7,909 nt of DNA from Oscillospiraceae bacterium (GCA_017416665.1 JAFQBO010000370.1:1-7909); one strand, 5' to 3'; positions 1 to 7,801 are shown, numbered from the stretch's first letter. Translations and numbers: made by a program. The notes: generated from the sequence alone by a model not told the origin.

Positions 1-782
1 CCGAAAAGCAGTAAAACAGCACCAGCATAGATAAGATATGACGAAATCTCACCCATTGCACCATGTCCCATTGCATAGACAGGATAAAGCGCATATTTTA
101 CTGCACCTGCTATTTCATCTGCATTTGTTACAAATACGTTTATGAAATCAGATGCACCCGACATTACATAAAAATACACACCGAAAAACGCAACCGATAT
201 TGCAAGCGTTACAAACGTTTTTATGTTTTTCTTTGTTTTTGATGCAACCAGTGCGATAATCCAGCCGAGTATACATGCAATAGAAACGGCGAACAGAGGA
301 AGTAAAAACAAATTCAGTACACCCATCACAATCTGCATTACCGTAAATGGCTGATTAATAATGAATACAGCATAACACGGTATCAGTACAATCATTTCGA
401 ACGCAAAGCTTGTTATGTAACAACCGAGCATTTTCGCAAGAAGAATTTTATGTGACGGTACAGGAAGTGACAAAATAAATTCATTATCCTTTGCCTGATA
501 GAGTGTTGAGTAAATTGAAAATATACTCAGAAACACTCCCGTACCGGTCGCCATCATACCAAATAATGTAAAATACAGCCAGCCATAACCCATCGAAAAA
601 TACGGCTCGCACACAAAATCAGCAAGCTGGAAGAATAAAAAACCTATCATTCCAAAAGAATACAGCAAAAGCAGTCCATAAAGTAAAAGGGACATTTTAC
701 TGCGTTTTTTACCATCTTTTTTATTCTGGAAAAGAAACGCCGTCATTTCAAGCATTTGCTTTTTCATCAAAGCCTTCAGCAT
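1..782 (-). CDS. ABC-2 type transporter permease, N-terminal part (runs off left edge)
   Basis: Reading the minus strand from the ATG at 782-780 gives an open frame of 260 codons with no stop up to the window edge, so the C-terminal part is missing. A GGAGGG ribosome binding site (789-794) lies inside the end of the ATPase gene, and only 2 bases separate the two genes. The protein starts with a basic cytoplasmic stretch (residues 1-31, including KKDGKKRSK). Hydrophobic segments follow at about 32-53, 66-91, 116-138, 148-176, 188-205 and from 246 onward. After the second segment comes YQAKDNEFILSLPV (about residues 92-105), a cytoplasmic loop pattern typical of large ABC-2 exporter permeases whose genes follow a BcrA/YtrB-like ATPase. 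Its likely role is the membrane half of an ATP-driven exporter. The substrate cannot be told from sequence; antimicrobial peptides, lipids or cell-envelope compounds are possible. The family and the pairing with the ATPase are well supported, the cargo is not. Confidence 0.85.
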   Translation of the reverse strand, partial: MLKALMKKQMLEMTAFLFQNKKDGKKRSKMSLLLYGLLLLYSFGMIGFLFFQLADFVCEPYFSMGYGWLYFTLFGMMATGTGVFLSIFSIYSTLYQAKDNEFILSLPVPSHKILLAKMLGCYITSFAFEMIVLIPCYAVFIINQPFTVMQIVMGVLNLFLLPLFAVSIACILGWIIALVASKTKKNIKTFVTLAISVAFFGVYFYVMSGASDFINVFVTNADEIAGAVKYALYPVYAMGHGAMGEISSYLIYAGAVLLLF

Positions 783-784
783 AA

Positions 785-1489
785 TTATCCCTCCAGTTCA
801 AGAAACACGTCTTCAAGTGATGCATCACCAGTAACGTCCTCTGTCTTACCGCTTTTGATAAGCTTACCACCCTTGATAATCGCAATTTTATCACAGAGCT
901 TTTCAGCAACCTCAAGAACATGCGTCGAAAAGAAAATCGCTCCGCCATTGTCACAAATTTCTCTCATGATTTCCTTCAGCTGAAACGCTGCCTTCGGATC
1001 AAGTCCCACAAAAGGTTCATCCATGATAATAAGCTTTGGCTTATGTATAAGTGCCGATATTACCGCAAGTTTTTGTTTCATACCATGTGAATACTCACTG
1101 ATCAGCTGAGAAAGATTACCCGTTATCTCAAACATATCCGAATACTTGTAGATGAGCTCTTCACGGCTTTTCGCATCAACACCGAAAATATCTGCAACAA
1201 AATTGAGGTACTGTATACCTGACATAAACTCATACAAATCAGGATTATCCGGAATATAGGAAATTATTTTTTTGCACTCAATAGGTTTTTCCTTTACCGA
1301 AATTCCGTCAATGTAAATTTCGCCGCTGTCATACGCCAGAATACCGCAGGCAGCCTTTATTGTCGTTGTTTTACCTGCGCCGTTATGACCGATAAAACCA
1401 TAAATCTCACCTTTATTAATATGAAGTGTGAGATTGTCAACGGCTTTCTTTTCGCCATACTGCTTTGTAAGATTTTGAATTTTAAGCAT
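785..1489 (-). CDS. ABC-2 exporter ATP-binding protein (BcrA/CcmA/YtrB-like)
   Basis: This 234-residue protein is a single nucleotide-binding domain. The Walker A motif is GHNGAGKTT (residues 34-42, Lys40). The Q-loop region reads ISYIPDNPDLYEFM (76-89), with Pro/Asp where many ABC ATPases carry Gln, a variation common in ABC-2 exporters. The signature motif is YSHGMKQK (133-140) rather than LSGGQ. Walker B is KLIIMDEP (152-159) with catalytic Glu158, the D-loop is GLDP (162-165), and the H-loop is STHVLE (188-193, His190). All parts needed for ATP hydrolysis are present and the length is normal for the family. The ATG at 1489-1487 is preceded by AGGAGA (1495-1500). The protein should dimerise and drive the permease encoded immediately downstream. 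It is the first gene of the leftward operon, under the promoter at 1540-1568. No regulator gene (for example a GntR/YtrA-type repressor) is adjacent inside the window. Cargo is unknown. Confidence 0.93.
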   Translation of the reverse strand: MLKIQNLTKQYGEKKAVDNLTLHINKGEIYGFIGHNGAGKTTTIKAACGILAYDSGEIYIDGISVKEKPIECKKIISYIPDNPDLYEFMSGIQYLNFVADIFGVDAKSREELIYKYSDMFEITGNLSQLISEYSHGMKQKLAVISALIHKPKLIIMDEPFVGLDPKAAFQLKEIMREICDNGGAIFFSTHVLEVAEKLCDKIAIIKGGKLIKSGKTEDVTGDASLEDVFLELEG

Positions 1490-1506
1490 AACTCTCTCCT
1501 GTCTGC

Positions 1507-1531
1507 CACCTTTAAATTGTTAATTCAGGTG
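1507..1531 (-). promoter_or_regulatory. Dyad in the 5' leader of the ABC operon (possible operator or mRNA hairpin)
   Basis: The arms CACCT (1507-1511) and AGGTG (1527-1531) are perfect inverted complements separated by 15 AT-rich bases. The dyad begins about 2 bases after the expected transcription start (near 1533) and ends upstream of the AGGAGA ribosome binding site (1495-1500). Its position, overlapping the initially transcribed region, is where a repressor operator or a leader hairpin would act. The arms are only 5 bp, so chance is possible. Confidence 0.3.
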
Positions 1532-1539
1532 ACACTAAC

Positions 1540-1568
1540 ATTATACTACAAAACTTTTAATTTGTAAA
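1540..1568 (-). promoter_or_regulatory. Sigma-A-type promoter of the ABC exporter operon
   Basis: On the minus strand the -35 box is TTTACA (1568-1563, five of six matches to TTGACA), followed by a 17-base spacer and a perfect -10 box TATAAT (1545-1540). The predicted start is near 1533, giving a leader of roughly 44 nt before the ATPase ATG. Spacing, box quality and placement all agree, so this is a confident call for a vegetative promoter. Confidence 0.8.
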
Positions 1569-1765
1569 GAGTCGGTGTCCTGTCTGATGTTCCCAATGTA
1601 CTTTTTCAATTTTACCCTGATAATGCATGATTTTTTGCAAAATTGATTATTGTAAGATAAATTTTCAATAATTTCGTATTGCGAATCGGATTTATTCTTT
1701 TCGACAAACAAATATAAATTTTTCCGTTTTACGAAAATGTAATCAAACAAATAATGTAAAAACAG
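1569..1765. other. AT-rich divergent intergenic region between the two promoters
   Basis: No coding potential is seen here: the short frames crossing it lack a plausible start site and similarity to known proteins. The DNA is very AT-rich. It contains a 13-bp near-palindrome TTCGTATTGCGAA (1673-1685, one mismatched pair) and a second short imperfect inverted repeat, TTTCCGT and ACGAAAA around a TTT loop (1721-1737). Less regular complementary TTATTG and CAATAA tracts occur near 1647-1672. These could be regulator binding sites for one of the divergent promoters, or simply AT-rich spacer. No match to a known operator is claimed. Confidence 0.4.
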
Positions 1766-1794
1766 TTGAAAAATAGTTCAAAACGTGGTAAAAT
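1766..1794 (+). promoter_or_regulatory. Extended -10 promoter of the tex-hydrolase-GH9 operon
   Basis: The -35 box TTGAAA (1766-1771, five of six) is followed by a 17-base spacer and a -10 box TAAAAT (1789-1794, five of six). The -10 is preceded by TGG (1786-1788), an extended -10 element. Transcription should start near 1801, giving a leader of about 29 nt before the tex ATG at 1830. Since no other convincing promoter or terminator is seen before 7735, this promoter probably drives all three rightward genes. An internal promoter inside a coding region cannot be excluded. Confidence 0.72.
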
Positions 1795-1829
1795 TAAGAA
1801 GTCTATTAAGAAGAAATGGAGAAAAAGCA

Positions 1830-3980
1830 ATGGATATTAACAAAAAACTTGCAGACGAGTTTAAAATAAGACAGGAACAGGTTGACAATACAGTAAACCT
1901 CCTTGACGAGGGACAGACCATTCCGTTTATCGCACGTTACAGAAAGGAACTTACTGGCTCTCTCGATGACCAGGTTATCAGAGAACTGAGTGACCGTCTT
2001 AACTATTTAAGAAACCTTGAGGCACGAAAAGAGGAAGTACGTTCATCTATCGAGGAACAAGGTAAGCTTACCGATGAAATCGTGAAGGCACTTGAAAATG
2101 CGGTAGCACTTGTTGAAGTTGAGGACATATACCGTCCGTACAAGCCTAAGAGAAAGACAAGAGCGAGTGTTGCAAGAGAAAAAGGTCTTGAACCGCTTGC
2201 AGAATTTATCATCGCACAGGAAAATACCGATCCTGATGCTGAGGCTGAAAAGTACATAGACGCTGAAAAGGACATTAACACTGTTGAAGATGCTTTACAG
2301 GGTGCTATGGACATTATTGCAGAAGACGTTTCAGACAATGCTGAACTGAGAAAGAAAATCAGAAGTCTTTATGAAAAGGTGTCAAAGATTGAATCAAAGG
2401 CAACTGATGAAGAAGCGGAAACCGTGTATCAGAATTACTACGAATTCAGTGAGGGTGTTTCTAAAATTGCAGGACACAGAGTACTTGCCATTGACAGAGG
2501 CGAAAAGGAAAAGGCACTGAAAGTTTCTGTTGTGATTGATGAGGAATTTGTGTTCTCGGTTGCGGAACAGATGTATGTGAAAAACAATACAAGATGCGGA
2601 CAGCTTGTGAAAACGGCTGTGCAGGACGGCTGTACAAGACTTATTATGCCATCGGTTGAAAGGGAAATCAGAGCAGAACTTACAGCAAATGCGTGTGAGG
2701 GTGCAATAAAGGTGTTTGCGTCCAATTTAAGACAGCTCCTGCTCCAGCCACCTGTAAAGGATCAGATTACACTCGGCTTTGACCCGGGTTATGCACACGG
2801 CTGTAAAACGGCGGTTGTTGATGCCACAGGTAAGGTGCTTGACTCGGCTATCGTTTACCCGACTTTCAGAAAGGGTAAGGACGACAGGGTAAAGGCACAG
2901 ATTAAGTCGATTATCGAGAAAAACGGCGTAACAGCAATTTCAATCGGTAACGGAACGGCATCAAGAGAAAGTGAAAGTCTGATTGCGGAGATACTCCGTG
3001 AAATACCGCAGAAGGTAAGCTATATGGTAGTAAGCGAGGCAGGTGCGTCGGTTTACTCGGCATCAAAGCTTGCGGCGGAGGAATTCCCTGAGTTTGACGT
3101 ATCAATCAGAGGTGCTATTTCTATCGCAAGAAGAATGCAGGATCCTTTGGCAGAGCTTGTAAAAATTGACCCTAAGGCAATCGGTGTCGGACAGTATCAG
3201 CATGATATGCCGAAAAAACGTATGGACGAGGCGTTGTCGGGCGTGGTTGAAAACTGTGTAAACTCGGTTGGCGTTGACCTTAACACGGCATCACATTCTC
3301 TGCTTTCATATATTGCAGGTATCAATGCGACAGTTGCAAAAAACATTGTTGCATACCGTGAGGAAAACGGTGTGTTTACTGACAGAAAACAGCTCCTTAA
3401 AGTACCTAAACTGGGTAAGAAAGCTTTTGAACAGTGTGCAGGCTTTTTAAGAGTGCGTGACGGCAAAAACCCTCTCGACAATACCGCCGTTCACCCTGAA
3501 AGCTACGAGGCTGCCTCAAAGCTTATGGAAGAATGCGGCTTTAAGCTTGCCGATATAGGTACTGCGGAAATGAGTACCATCAATGACAGAGTAAAACAGC
3601 AGGGCAGAAATGAAATCTGTGAAAAGCTGGGTATCGGTTCACCGACTCTTGCCGATATAATTATGGAACTTATGAAACCGGGACGTGACCTGCGTGACGA
3701 ACTTCCTGCTCCGCTTATGAGAAGTGGTGACGTTATGGAAATCAAGGACTTAAAACCTGATATGGAACTTGTTGGAACTGTCAGAAACGTTATCGACTTC
3801 GGTGCGTTCGTCGATATTGGCGTACACGAGGACGGTCTTGTTCATATCTCTCAGATTTGCGACAGATTTATAAAGCATCCGCTTGAGGCTGTAAAGGTTG
3901 GAGACATCGTAAAGGTTAAGGTGCTTGATGTTGATGTAAAGCGTGGCAGAATTTCACTCACTATGAAAGGACTTAACTGA
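1830..3980 (+). CDS. tex: Tex, S1/YqgF-domain transcription accessory protein
   Basis: This 716-residue cytoplasmic protein belongs to the Tex family, the bacterial relatives of Spt6, which bind nucleic acid and influence transcription. Order of parts: helical N-terminal Tex domain (about 1-190, with the hallmark LLDEGQTIPFIARYRKE near 24-40); YqgF/RNase-H-like fold beginning at LGFDPGY (315-321) and including IGNGTASRE (372-380) and VSEAGASVYS (401-410); the conserved GVGQYQHD (452-459); helix-hairpin-helix DNA-binding segment (about 483-540); and a C-terminal S1 RNA-binding domain (about 645-714, with GAFVDIGVHEDGLVHIS). Length is typical and no frameshift is seen. I place the start at the ATG at 1830, preceded by GGAGA (1818-1822). 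A longer frame opening at GTG 1785 would start inside the -10 region of the promoter and adds 15 residues not expected for the family. The stop overlaps the next start (TGATG). The precise biological role in this organism is not predictable. Confidence 0.96.
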   Translation: MDINKKLADEFKIRQEQVDNTVNLLDEGQTIPFIARYRKELTGSLDDQVIRELSDRLNYLRNLEARKEEVRSSIEEQGKLTDEIVKALENAVALVEVEDIYRPYKPKRKTRASVAREKGLEPLAEFIIAQENTDPDAEAEKYIDAEKDINTVEDALQGAMDIIAEDVSDNAELRKKIRSLYEKVSKIESKATDEEAETVYQNYYEFSEGVSKIAGHRVLAIDRGEKEKALKVSVVIDEEFVFSVAEQMYVKNNTRCGQLVKTAVQDGCTRLIMPSVEREIRAELTANACEGAIKVFASNLRQLLLQPPVKDQITLGFDPGYAHGCKTAVVDATGKVLDSAIVYPTFRKGKDDRVKAQIKSIIEKNGVTAISIGNGTASRESESLIAEILREIPQKVSYMVVSEAGASVYSASKLAAEEFPEFDVSIRGAISIARRMQDPLAELVKIDPKAIGVGQYQHDMPKKRMDEALSGVVENCVNSVGVDLNTASHSLLSYIAGINATVAKNIVAYREENGVFTDRKQLLKVPKLGKKAFEQCAGFLRVRDGKNPLDNTAVHPESYEAASKLMEECGFKLADIGTAEMSTINDRVKQQGRNEICEKLGIGSPTLADIIMELMKPGRDLRDELPAPLMRSGDVMEIKDLKPDMELVGTVRNVIDFGAFVDIGVHEDGLVHISQICDRFIKHPLEAVKVGDIVKVKVLDVDVKRGRISLTMKGLN

Positions 3981-5080
3981 TGGCAGAAAAGGTAAAAAAA
4001 TCCGCAGGAAAACGTGCGGTAAAAATTGTAGTTATAGTTTTATGCGTACTGGTGATTTTATTCAGTGTGGTTTCATTCTTTGCGACTAAATCAGTTTTCA
4101 ATGATATGTTCGGACGTGCGGACATTCCCGAATACACTGCATTTATCAGATATGATGACGTAAGCGATAAGTATGACAGAGAAGAAGTATCCTTCAAATC
4201 GGGTGAGAACACTCTCAAAGGGCATATCTACGGAAATGAAAACAACGAAAAAGGTCTTGTCGTGATTTCACACGGTCTCGGCGGTTATTCCGAAAGCTAT
4301 TTCGGTGAGATACGTTATTTCGTGGACAACGGTTACAAGGTTATCGCCTATGATAACACAGGTTCGGGAAACAGTGAAGGCGAAGGCACCACAGGTATGG
4401 CACAGTCGGCAATCGACCTTGACTCAGCTCTTACCTTTGCCGAATCGGACGAACGTCTTAACTCGCTTCCGTTTTTCCTCTACGGTCACAGCTGGGGCGG
4501 ATATGCCGTTACAGCCGTTCTCGACAACGGACATGATATAACAGCTGTGGCAAGCGTTGCAGGATATAATTCACCTATGGGCATTATCTATGAATTCGGA
4601 CAGGATATGCTCGGCAAACCATTTGCGTTTATCGAGTATCCGTTTATGTGGCTTAACAACAAGCTCCTTTTCGGCTCAGAGGCAAACGTGTCAGCGGTTG
4701 ACTCGATAAATTCCACAGATACAGCCGTTCTTATCATTCACGGCACAGGTGATGAAACTATTCTTTATGACGGTGCATCAATTATCGCACAGAAAGAAAA
4801 TATCACAAATCCGAATGTTGAGTACAGAACCATCGAGGGCGTAACAAACGGTCACAACTCTCTTTTCTATACGGAAAACGCCTATAACTATCAGCAGGAA
4901 CTCAACAAGGTTTATGATGAACTCGAAGAAAAATACAATGGTGAAATTCCTGATGATGCTGAACAGGAATTCAGAAACAGTGTGGACAAGAACAAAACAA
5001 GCGAGCTTTCAGATGAAGTAACAAAGAATGTAGACGAGTTTTACATGAATGCTCTCAAAAATCAAGGAGGAAAATCATGA
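3980..5080 (+). CDS. Membrane-anchored alpha/beta hydrolase (S33/lysophospholipase-like)
   Basis: This is a 366-residue protein. A basic N-terminus (KKSAGKRAVK) is followed by one hydrophobic helix (about 14-36), fitting a signal anchor that leaves the catalytic part outside the membrane. The alpha/beta hydrolase core shows the oxyanion-loop HGLGG (98-102), the nucleophile elbow GHSWGG (Ser171), the acid in HGTGDET (Asp258) and the base in TNGHNS (His292), so the Ser-Asp-His triad looks complete. After His292 a charged, helix-prone tail of about 74 residues (many Glu, Lys, Asn) follows. The family covers esterases, lipases and peptidases, and the substrate cannot be assigned. Co-transcription with a secreted cellulase makes an ester-linked plant or envelope substrate conceivable, but that is inference. 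The gene starts within the tex stop (TGATG), with AAAGGA (3965-3970) as ribosome binding site. Its own stop lies in the GH9 start (ATGA). Confidence 0.88.
   Translation: MAEKVKKSAGKRAVKIVVIVLCVLVILFSVVSFFATKSVFNDMFGRADIPEYTAFIRYDDVSDKYDREEVSFKSGENTLKGHIYGNENNEKGLVVISHGLGGYSESYFGEIRYFVDNGYKVIAYDNTGSGNSEGEGTTGMAQSAIDLDSALTFAESDERLNSLPFFLYGHSWGGYAVTAVLDNGHDITAVASVAGYNSPMGIIYEFGQDMLGKPFAFIEYPFMWLNNKLLFGSEANVSAVDSINSTDTAVLIIHGTGDETILYDGASIIAQKENITNPNVEYRTIEGVTNGHNSLFYTENAYNYQQELNKVYDELEEKYNGEIPDDAEQEFRNSVDKNKTSELSDEVTKNVDEFYMNALKNQGGKS
5064..5070 (+). promoter_or_regulatory. Strong ribosome binding site of the GH9 gene
   Basis: AAGGAGG lies 6 bases before the ATG at 5077, inside the last codons of the hydrolase gene. 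It is nearly perfectly complementary to the 16S rRNA 3' end and fixes the GH9 start. It is stronger than the sites of the two upstream genes, so GH9 may be translated more efficiently than its operon partners. Confidence 0.85.
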
Positions 5081-7734
5081 AGAAAAGCTTTAAAAAAACA
5101 CTCGCTGTACTGAGTGCCGTTACGGTAATGTCTTTAAACCTTGCCGTAATACCATCAGACAACGACACAGTTTTTGCAGGACAGCAGGTTGGTCAGACCG
5201 ACTTTGAAGAAGGTGTCGGACTTCCTTGGCATGTCTGCGAATCAATTCCGGGCGAAATGGAATTCGACATCTCAGACGGCGTTTACAAAATTACTGTTGT
5301 CAATCCGGGCGGAGCATCAAACGGCGGTGAGGACAGATGGGACTGTCAGTTCCGTCACAGAGGTCTTACCATCGTAAGCGGTAACACCTACAACGTTTCC
5401 TTTGATATTACCGCAAGCAACGACTGTACCTACTACACAAAAATCGGTGACATGGCAGAGCCGTATGCCGAAGACTGGCACGGCGAATCGGATCCGTCGC
5501 AGTACGACTCAAGCTGGAACGTGAAAAACCTTACAGCAAATCAGACTCAGCACGTTGAGGGTACTTTTACCGCAAACAGAACAGCTGAGGTTGAATGGGC
5601 GTTCCATATAGGCGGTGATACCGTTCCTGCAGGTACAGTTTTCACCTTTGATAATATGTCACTTGAGTGTACCACAAGCGATGAATATGACTACAAAGCA
5701 GAAGAGTCATGGGTTCGTTCAGATATTCTCACAAATCAGCTCGGCTACTTCACAGACATGAACAAAAAGGCTACTCTGCTTTCAGATGAAAGTGATGCAG
5801 TGGCATTTGAATTACTCGATTCAAGTGGTGCATCGGTTTACTCGGGCAAGTCACAGCCTAAAGGCTACGACGATGACTCGGGCGATGAGGTTCACGTTCT
5901 CGATTTCTCCGACTTCAATACAGCAGGCACATACACACTCAAGGCTGAAGATGGTGCTGTAAGCCGTGAATTTACAATCGGCGGAGGAGAAATCTACTCC
6001 TATATGCTCTATGACTCACTCAACTACTTCTATCAGAACAGAAGCGGTATCGACATTGACTCACAGTACATTATCTCGGGTGACAGTACCACACTCGCAA
6101 GAGCAGGCGGTCATATGTCCGATATGGCGACAATAGAACAGACATGGGGCTACACCGCAAGCAGTGGTACACAGGACGTTACAGGCGGCTGGTACGATGC
6201 AGGCGACCACGGAAAATATGTCGTAAACGGCGGTGTTTCTCTCTGGACAATGCAGAATCAGTACGAAATCGCAAAGAAAAACGGCTACGACTCCGTTTAT
6301 GCCGATGGTACAATGAGTATTCCTGAAAATGCAAACAGCTTTCCTGACCTCCTTGACGAAGCAAGGTACGAAATGGAATGGATGTTCAAAATGATGGTGA
6401 AAGACGGCGATTGCATGAACATGGTTTACCATAAAATCCATGATGACAAGTGGACAGCTCTTGCTGTAGCTCCGTCAGAAGATACACAGGAACGTATTGT
6501 AAAGCCTCCGACGACTGCGGCAACTCTCAATATGGCGGCGTGTGCGGCACAGGCATACCGTCTCTGGGAAAGCATTGATACTCAGTTTGCAAAGCAGTGC
6601 CTCACCAATGCACAGGCGGCTTATGAGGCGGCAAAGGCACACCCGGATATGTATGCTCCTCTCGATGAATCGGTAGGCGGCGGTGCTTACGGCGATGACA
6701 ACGTTACAGATGAATTCTACTGGGCGGCGTGTGAGCTTTTTATCTCCACAGGTGACAGCATGTATTTACAGGATATGCAGAATTCAGAACACGTCATGAG
6801 CGTAAACACAAAATTGTCAGGCGGCGAAGATGTGGACAGTGCAGGTACTTTCAACTGGGGTCACACTTCTGCTCTCGGTAATATGTCACTCGCTCTCAAT
6901 ACAGACAAGCTTGATGCCTCAGCGGCACAGTCTCTCACAGACAGTTTCAAAGATGCGGCGACTTATTACAGTGAACTTACAGCCGAACAGGGCTACGGTC
7001 AGCCGTACACTCAGAGTACAATCAGCTATGTGAACGATGGCAAAGGCTATATCTGGGGTTCTAACTCGTTTGTAATGAACAATAACATGATTATGGCGTA
7101 TGCATACGAGCTTACAGGCGATGATGCCTATTTACAGGGCGTTGTAAGCGGTATGGACTACATTCTCGGACGTAACCCGATGGATATTTCCTACGTTACC
7201 GGCTACGGCTCTCACTCAGCCGAAAATCCACACCACAGATGGTGGTCATATCAGGCAGACTCAACATTCCCGAAAGCTCCTAACGGCGTACTTGTCGGAG
7301 GCCCTAACTCGGGTATGCAGGATCCATGGGTACAGGGTTCGGGCTGGAAACCGGGTGAAATCGCTCCGGCAAAGTGCTATATGGATCACATTGAGGCATG
7401 GTCGGTGAATGAGTGTACCATCAACTGGAATGATCCGCTTGCATGGGTTAGTGCATACCTCTCCGACAAAAACGGCGGTATTACCGTAACTCAGGGAAGC
7501 AGTGACGCAAATTCAAACAAAACTGATGAAAACGCTCTCCAGAATCCTGCGGCAGGTAAAAATCAGCAGTCCGATTACAAGGGAAGTGACAGTAAAAACA
7601 AATCCGACAGCAAAAATGACAATGCCGATAACGGCGGTATGGGTCTTACTCCGCTGTTTATCGCCCTCACTGCGGCGGCTCTCATTATAGAACTCCTCGT
7701 TTTCTTCGTTAAACGTGGCAAAAGCAAAAATTAA
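5077..7734 (+). CDS. Secreted, C-terminally membrane-anchored GH9 cellulase with CBM4/9-like and Ig-like domains
   Basis: This 885-residue protein should hydrolyse beta-1,4-glucan (endoglucanase or related) outside the cell. Parts in order: signal peptide, with likely cleavage after VFA (Ala34); CBM4/9-like carbohydrate-binding module (about 38-198, ending FTFDNMSLEC); CelD_N-type Ig-like domain (about 211-303, opening WVRSDILTNQLGY); GH9 catalytic domain (about 305-795); Ser/Asn/Asp/Lys-rich linker (about 799-853); hydrophobic helix (about 857-878) with a basic end KRGKSKN. Catalytic features are GGWYDAGDHGKY, with Asp374 and Asp377 as the expected water-activating acids; the NPHHRWW substrate-binding signature (717-723); and Glu779 in SVNECTINWN as the expected proton donor. 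ILGRNPMDISYVTGYG precedes the HHR motif as in other GH9 enzymes. There is no dockerin and no LPXTG motif, so anchoring appears to be through the C-terminal helix. It is the last gene of the operon, overlapping the hydrolase by 4 bases. Exact specificity (endoglucanase, cellobiosidase or xyloglucanase) is not decided. Confidence 0.95.
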   Translation: MKKSFKKTLAVLSAVTVMSLNLAVIPSDNDTVFAGQQVGQTDFEEGVGLPWHVCESIPGEMEFDISDGVYKITVVNPGGASNGGEDRWDCQFRHRGLTIVSGNTYNVSFDITASNDCTYYTKIGDMAEPYAEDWHGESDPSQYDSSWNVKNLTANQTQHVEGTFTANRTAEVEWAFHIGGDTVPAGTVFTFDNMSLECTTSDEYDYKAEESWVRSDILTNQLGYFTDMNKKATLLSDESDAVAFELLDSSGASVYSGKSQPKGYDDDSGDEVHVLDFSDFNTAGTYTLKAEDGAVSREFTIGGGEIYSYMLYDSLNYFYQNRSGIDIDSQYIISGDSTTLARAGGHMSDMATIEQTWGYTASSGTQDVTGGWYDAGDHGKYVVNGGVSLWTMQNQYEIAKKNGYDSVYADGTMSIPENANSFPDLLDEARYEMEWMFKMMVKDGDCMNMVYHKIHDDKWTALAVAPSEDTQERIVKPPTTAATLNMAACAAQAYRLWESIDTQFAKQCLTNAQAAYEAAKAHPDMYAPLDESVGGGAYGDDNVTDEFYWAACELFISTGDSMYLQDMQNSEHVMSVNTKLSGGEDVDSAGTFNWGHTSALGNMSLALNTDKLDASAAQSLTDSFKDAATYYSELTAEQGYGQPYTQSTISYVNDGKGYIWGSNSFVMNNNMIMAYAYELTGDDAYLQGVVSGMDYILGRNPMDISYVTGYGSHSAENPHHRWWSYQADSTFPKAPNGVLVGGPNSGMQDPWVQGSGWKPGEIAPAKCYMDHIEAWSVNECTINWNDPLAWVSAYLSDKNGGITVTQGSSDANSNKTDENALQNPAAGKNQQSDYKGSDSKNKSDSKNDNADNGGMGLTPLFIALTAAALIIELLVFFVKRGKSKN

Positions 7735-7801
7735 TTCACACTTAATAAAACGGTAAATTAAAAATTCAAATAATAAAAAAGCTGTACAGTATTAGTGTGA
7801 A
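7735..7801. repeat. Inverted repeat downstream of GH9
   Basis: TTCACACTTAATA (7735-7747), beginning immediately after the GH9 stop, is complementary to TATTAGTGTGAA (7790-7801) except for one extra base in the left arm. The arms are separated by 42 AT-rich bases. The arms carry the same TAGTGTRAA core as the inverted repeat further right. It could be a hairpin at the operon 3' end or an old element boundary. Confidence 0.6.

Noticed and set aside
1541..1750. 69-codon minus-strand frame in the intergenic region
   Set aside because: It runs into the -35 and -10 boxes of the ABC promoter, has low-complexity AT-driven composition (Asn, Lys, Ile, Tyr) and resembles no known protein.
1785..1829. 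Upstream GTG start extending Tex by 15 residues
   Set aside because: The GTG lies directly against the -10 box of the promoter and upstream of the predicted transcription start. The ATG at 1830 has a good ribosome binding site and gives the usual Tex N-terminus.
2003..3745. Several minus-strand frames of 64-111 codons inside tex
   Set aside because: They are Ser-rich mirror frames of a strongly conserved coding region, without ribosome binding sites or recognisable motifs.
6061..6441. 126-codon minus-strand frame inside the GH9 gene
   Set aside because: It is antisense to the conserved catalytic domain (DAGDHGKY region), has His/Cys/Val-rich composition typical of shadow frames, and has no family resemblance.
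7560..7734. Sortase LPXTG signal or dockerin at the GH9 C-terminus
   Set aside because: There is no LPXTG-like motif before the helix and no duplicated calcium-binding dockerin repeat. Only a linker, a hydrophobic helix and a basic tail are visible.
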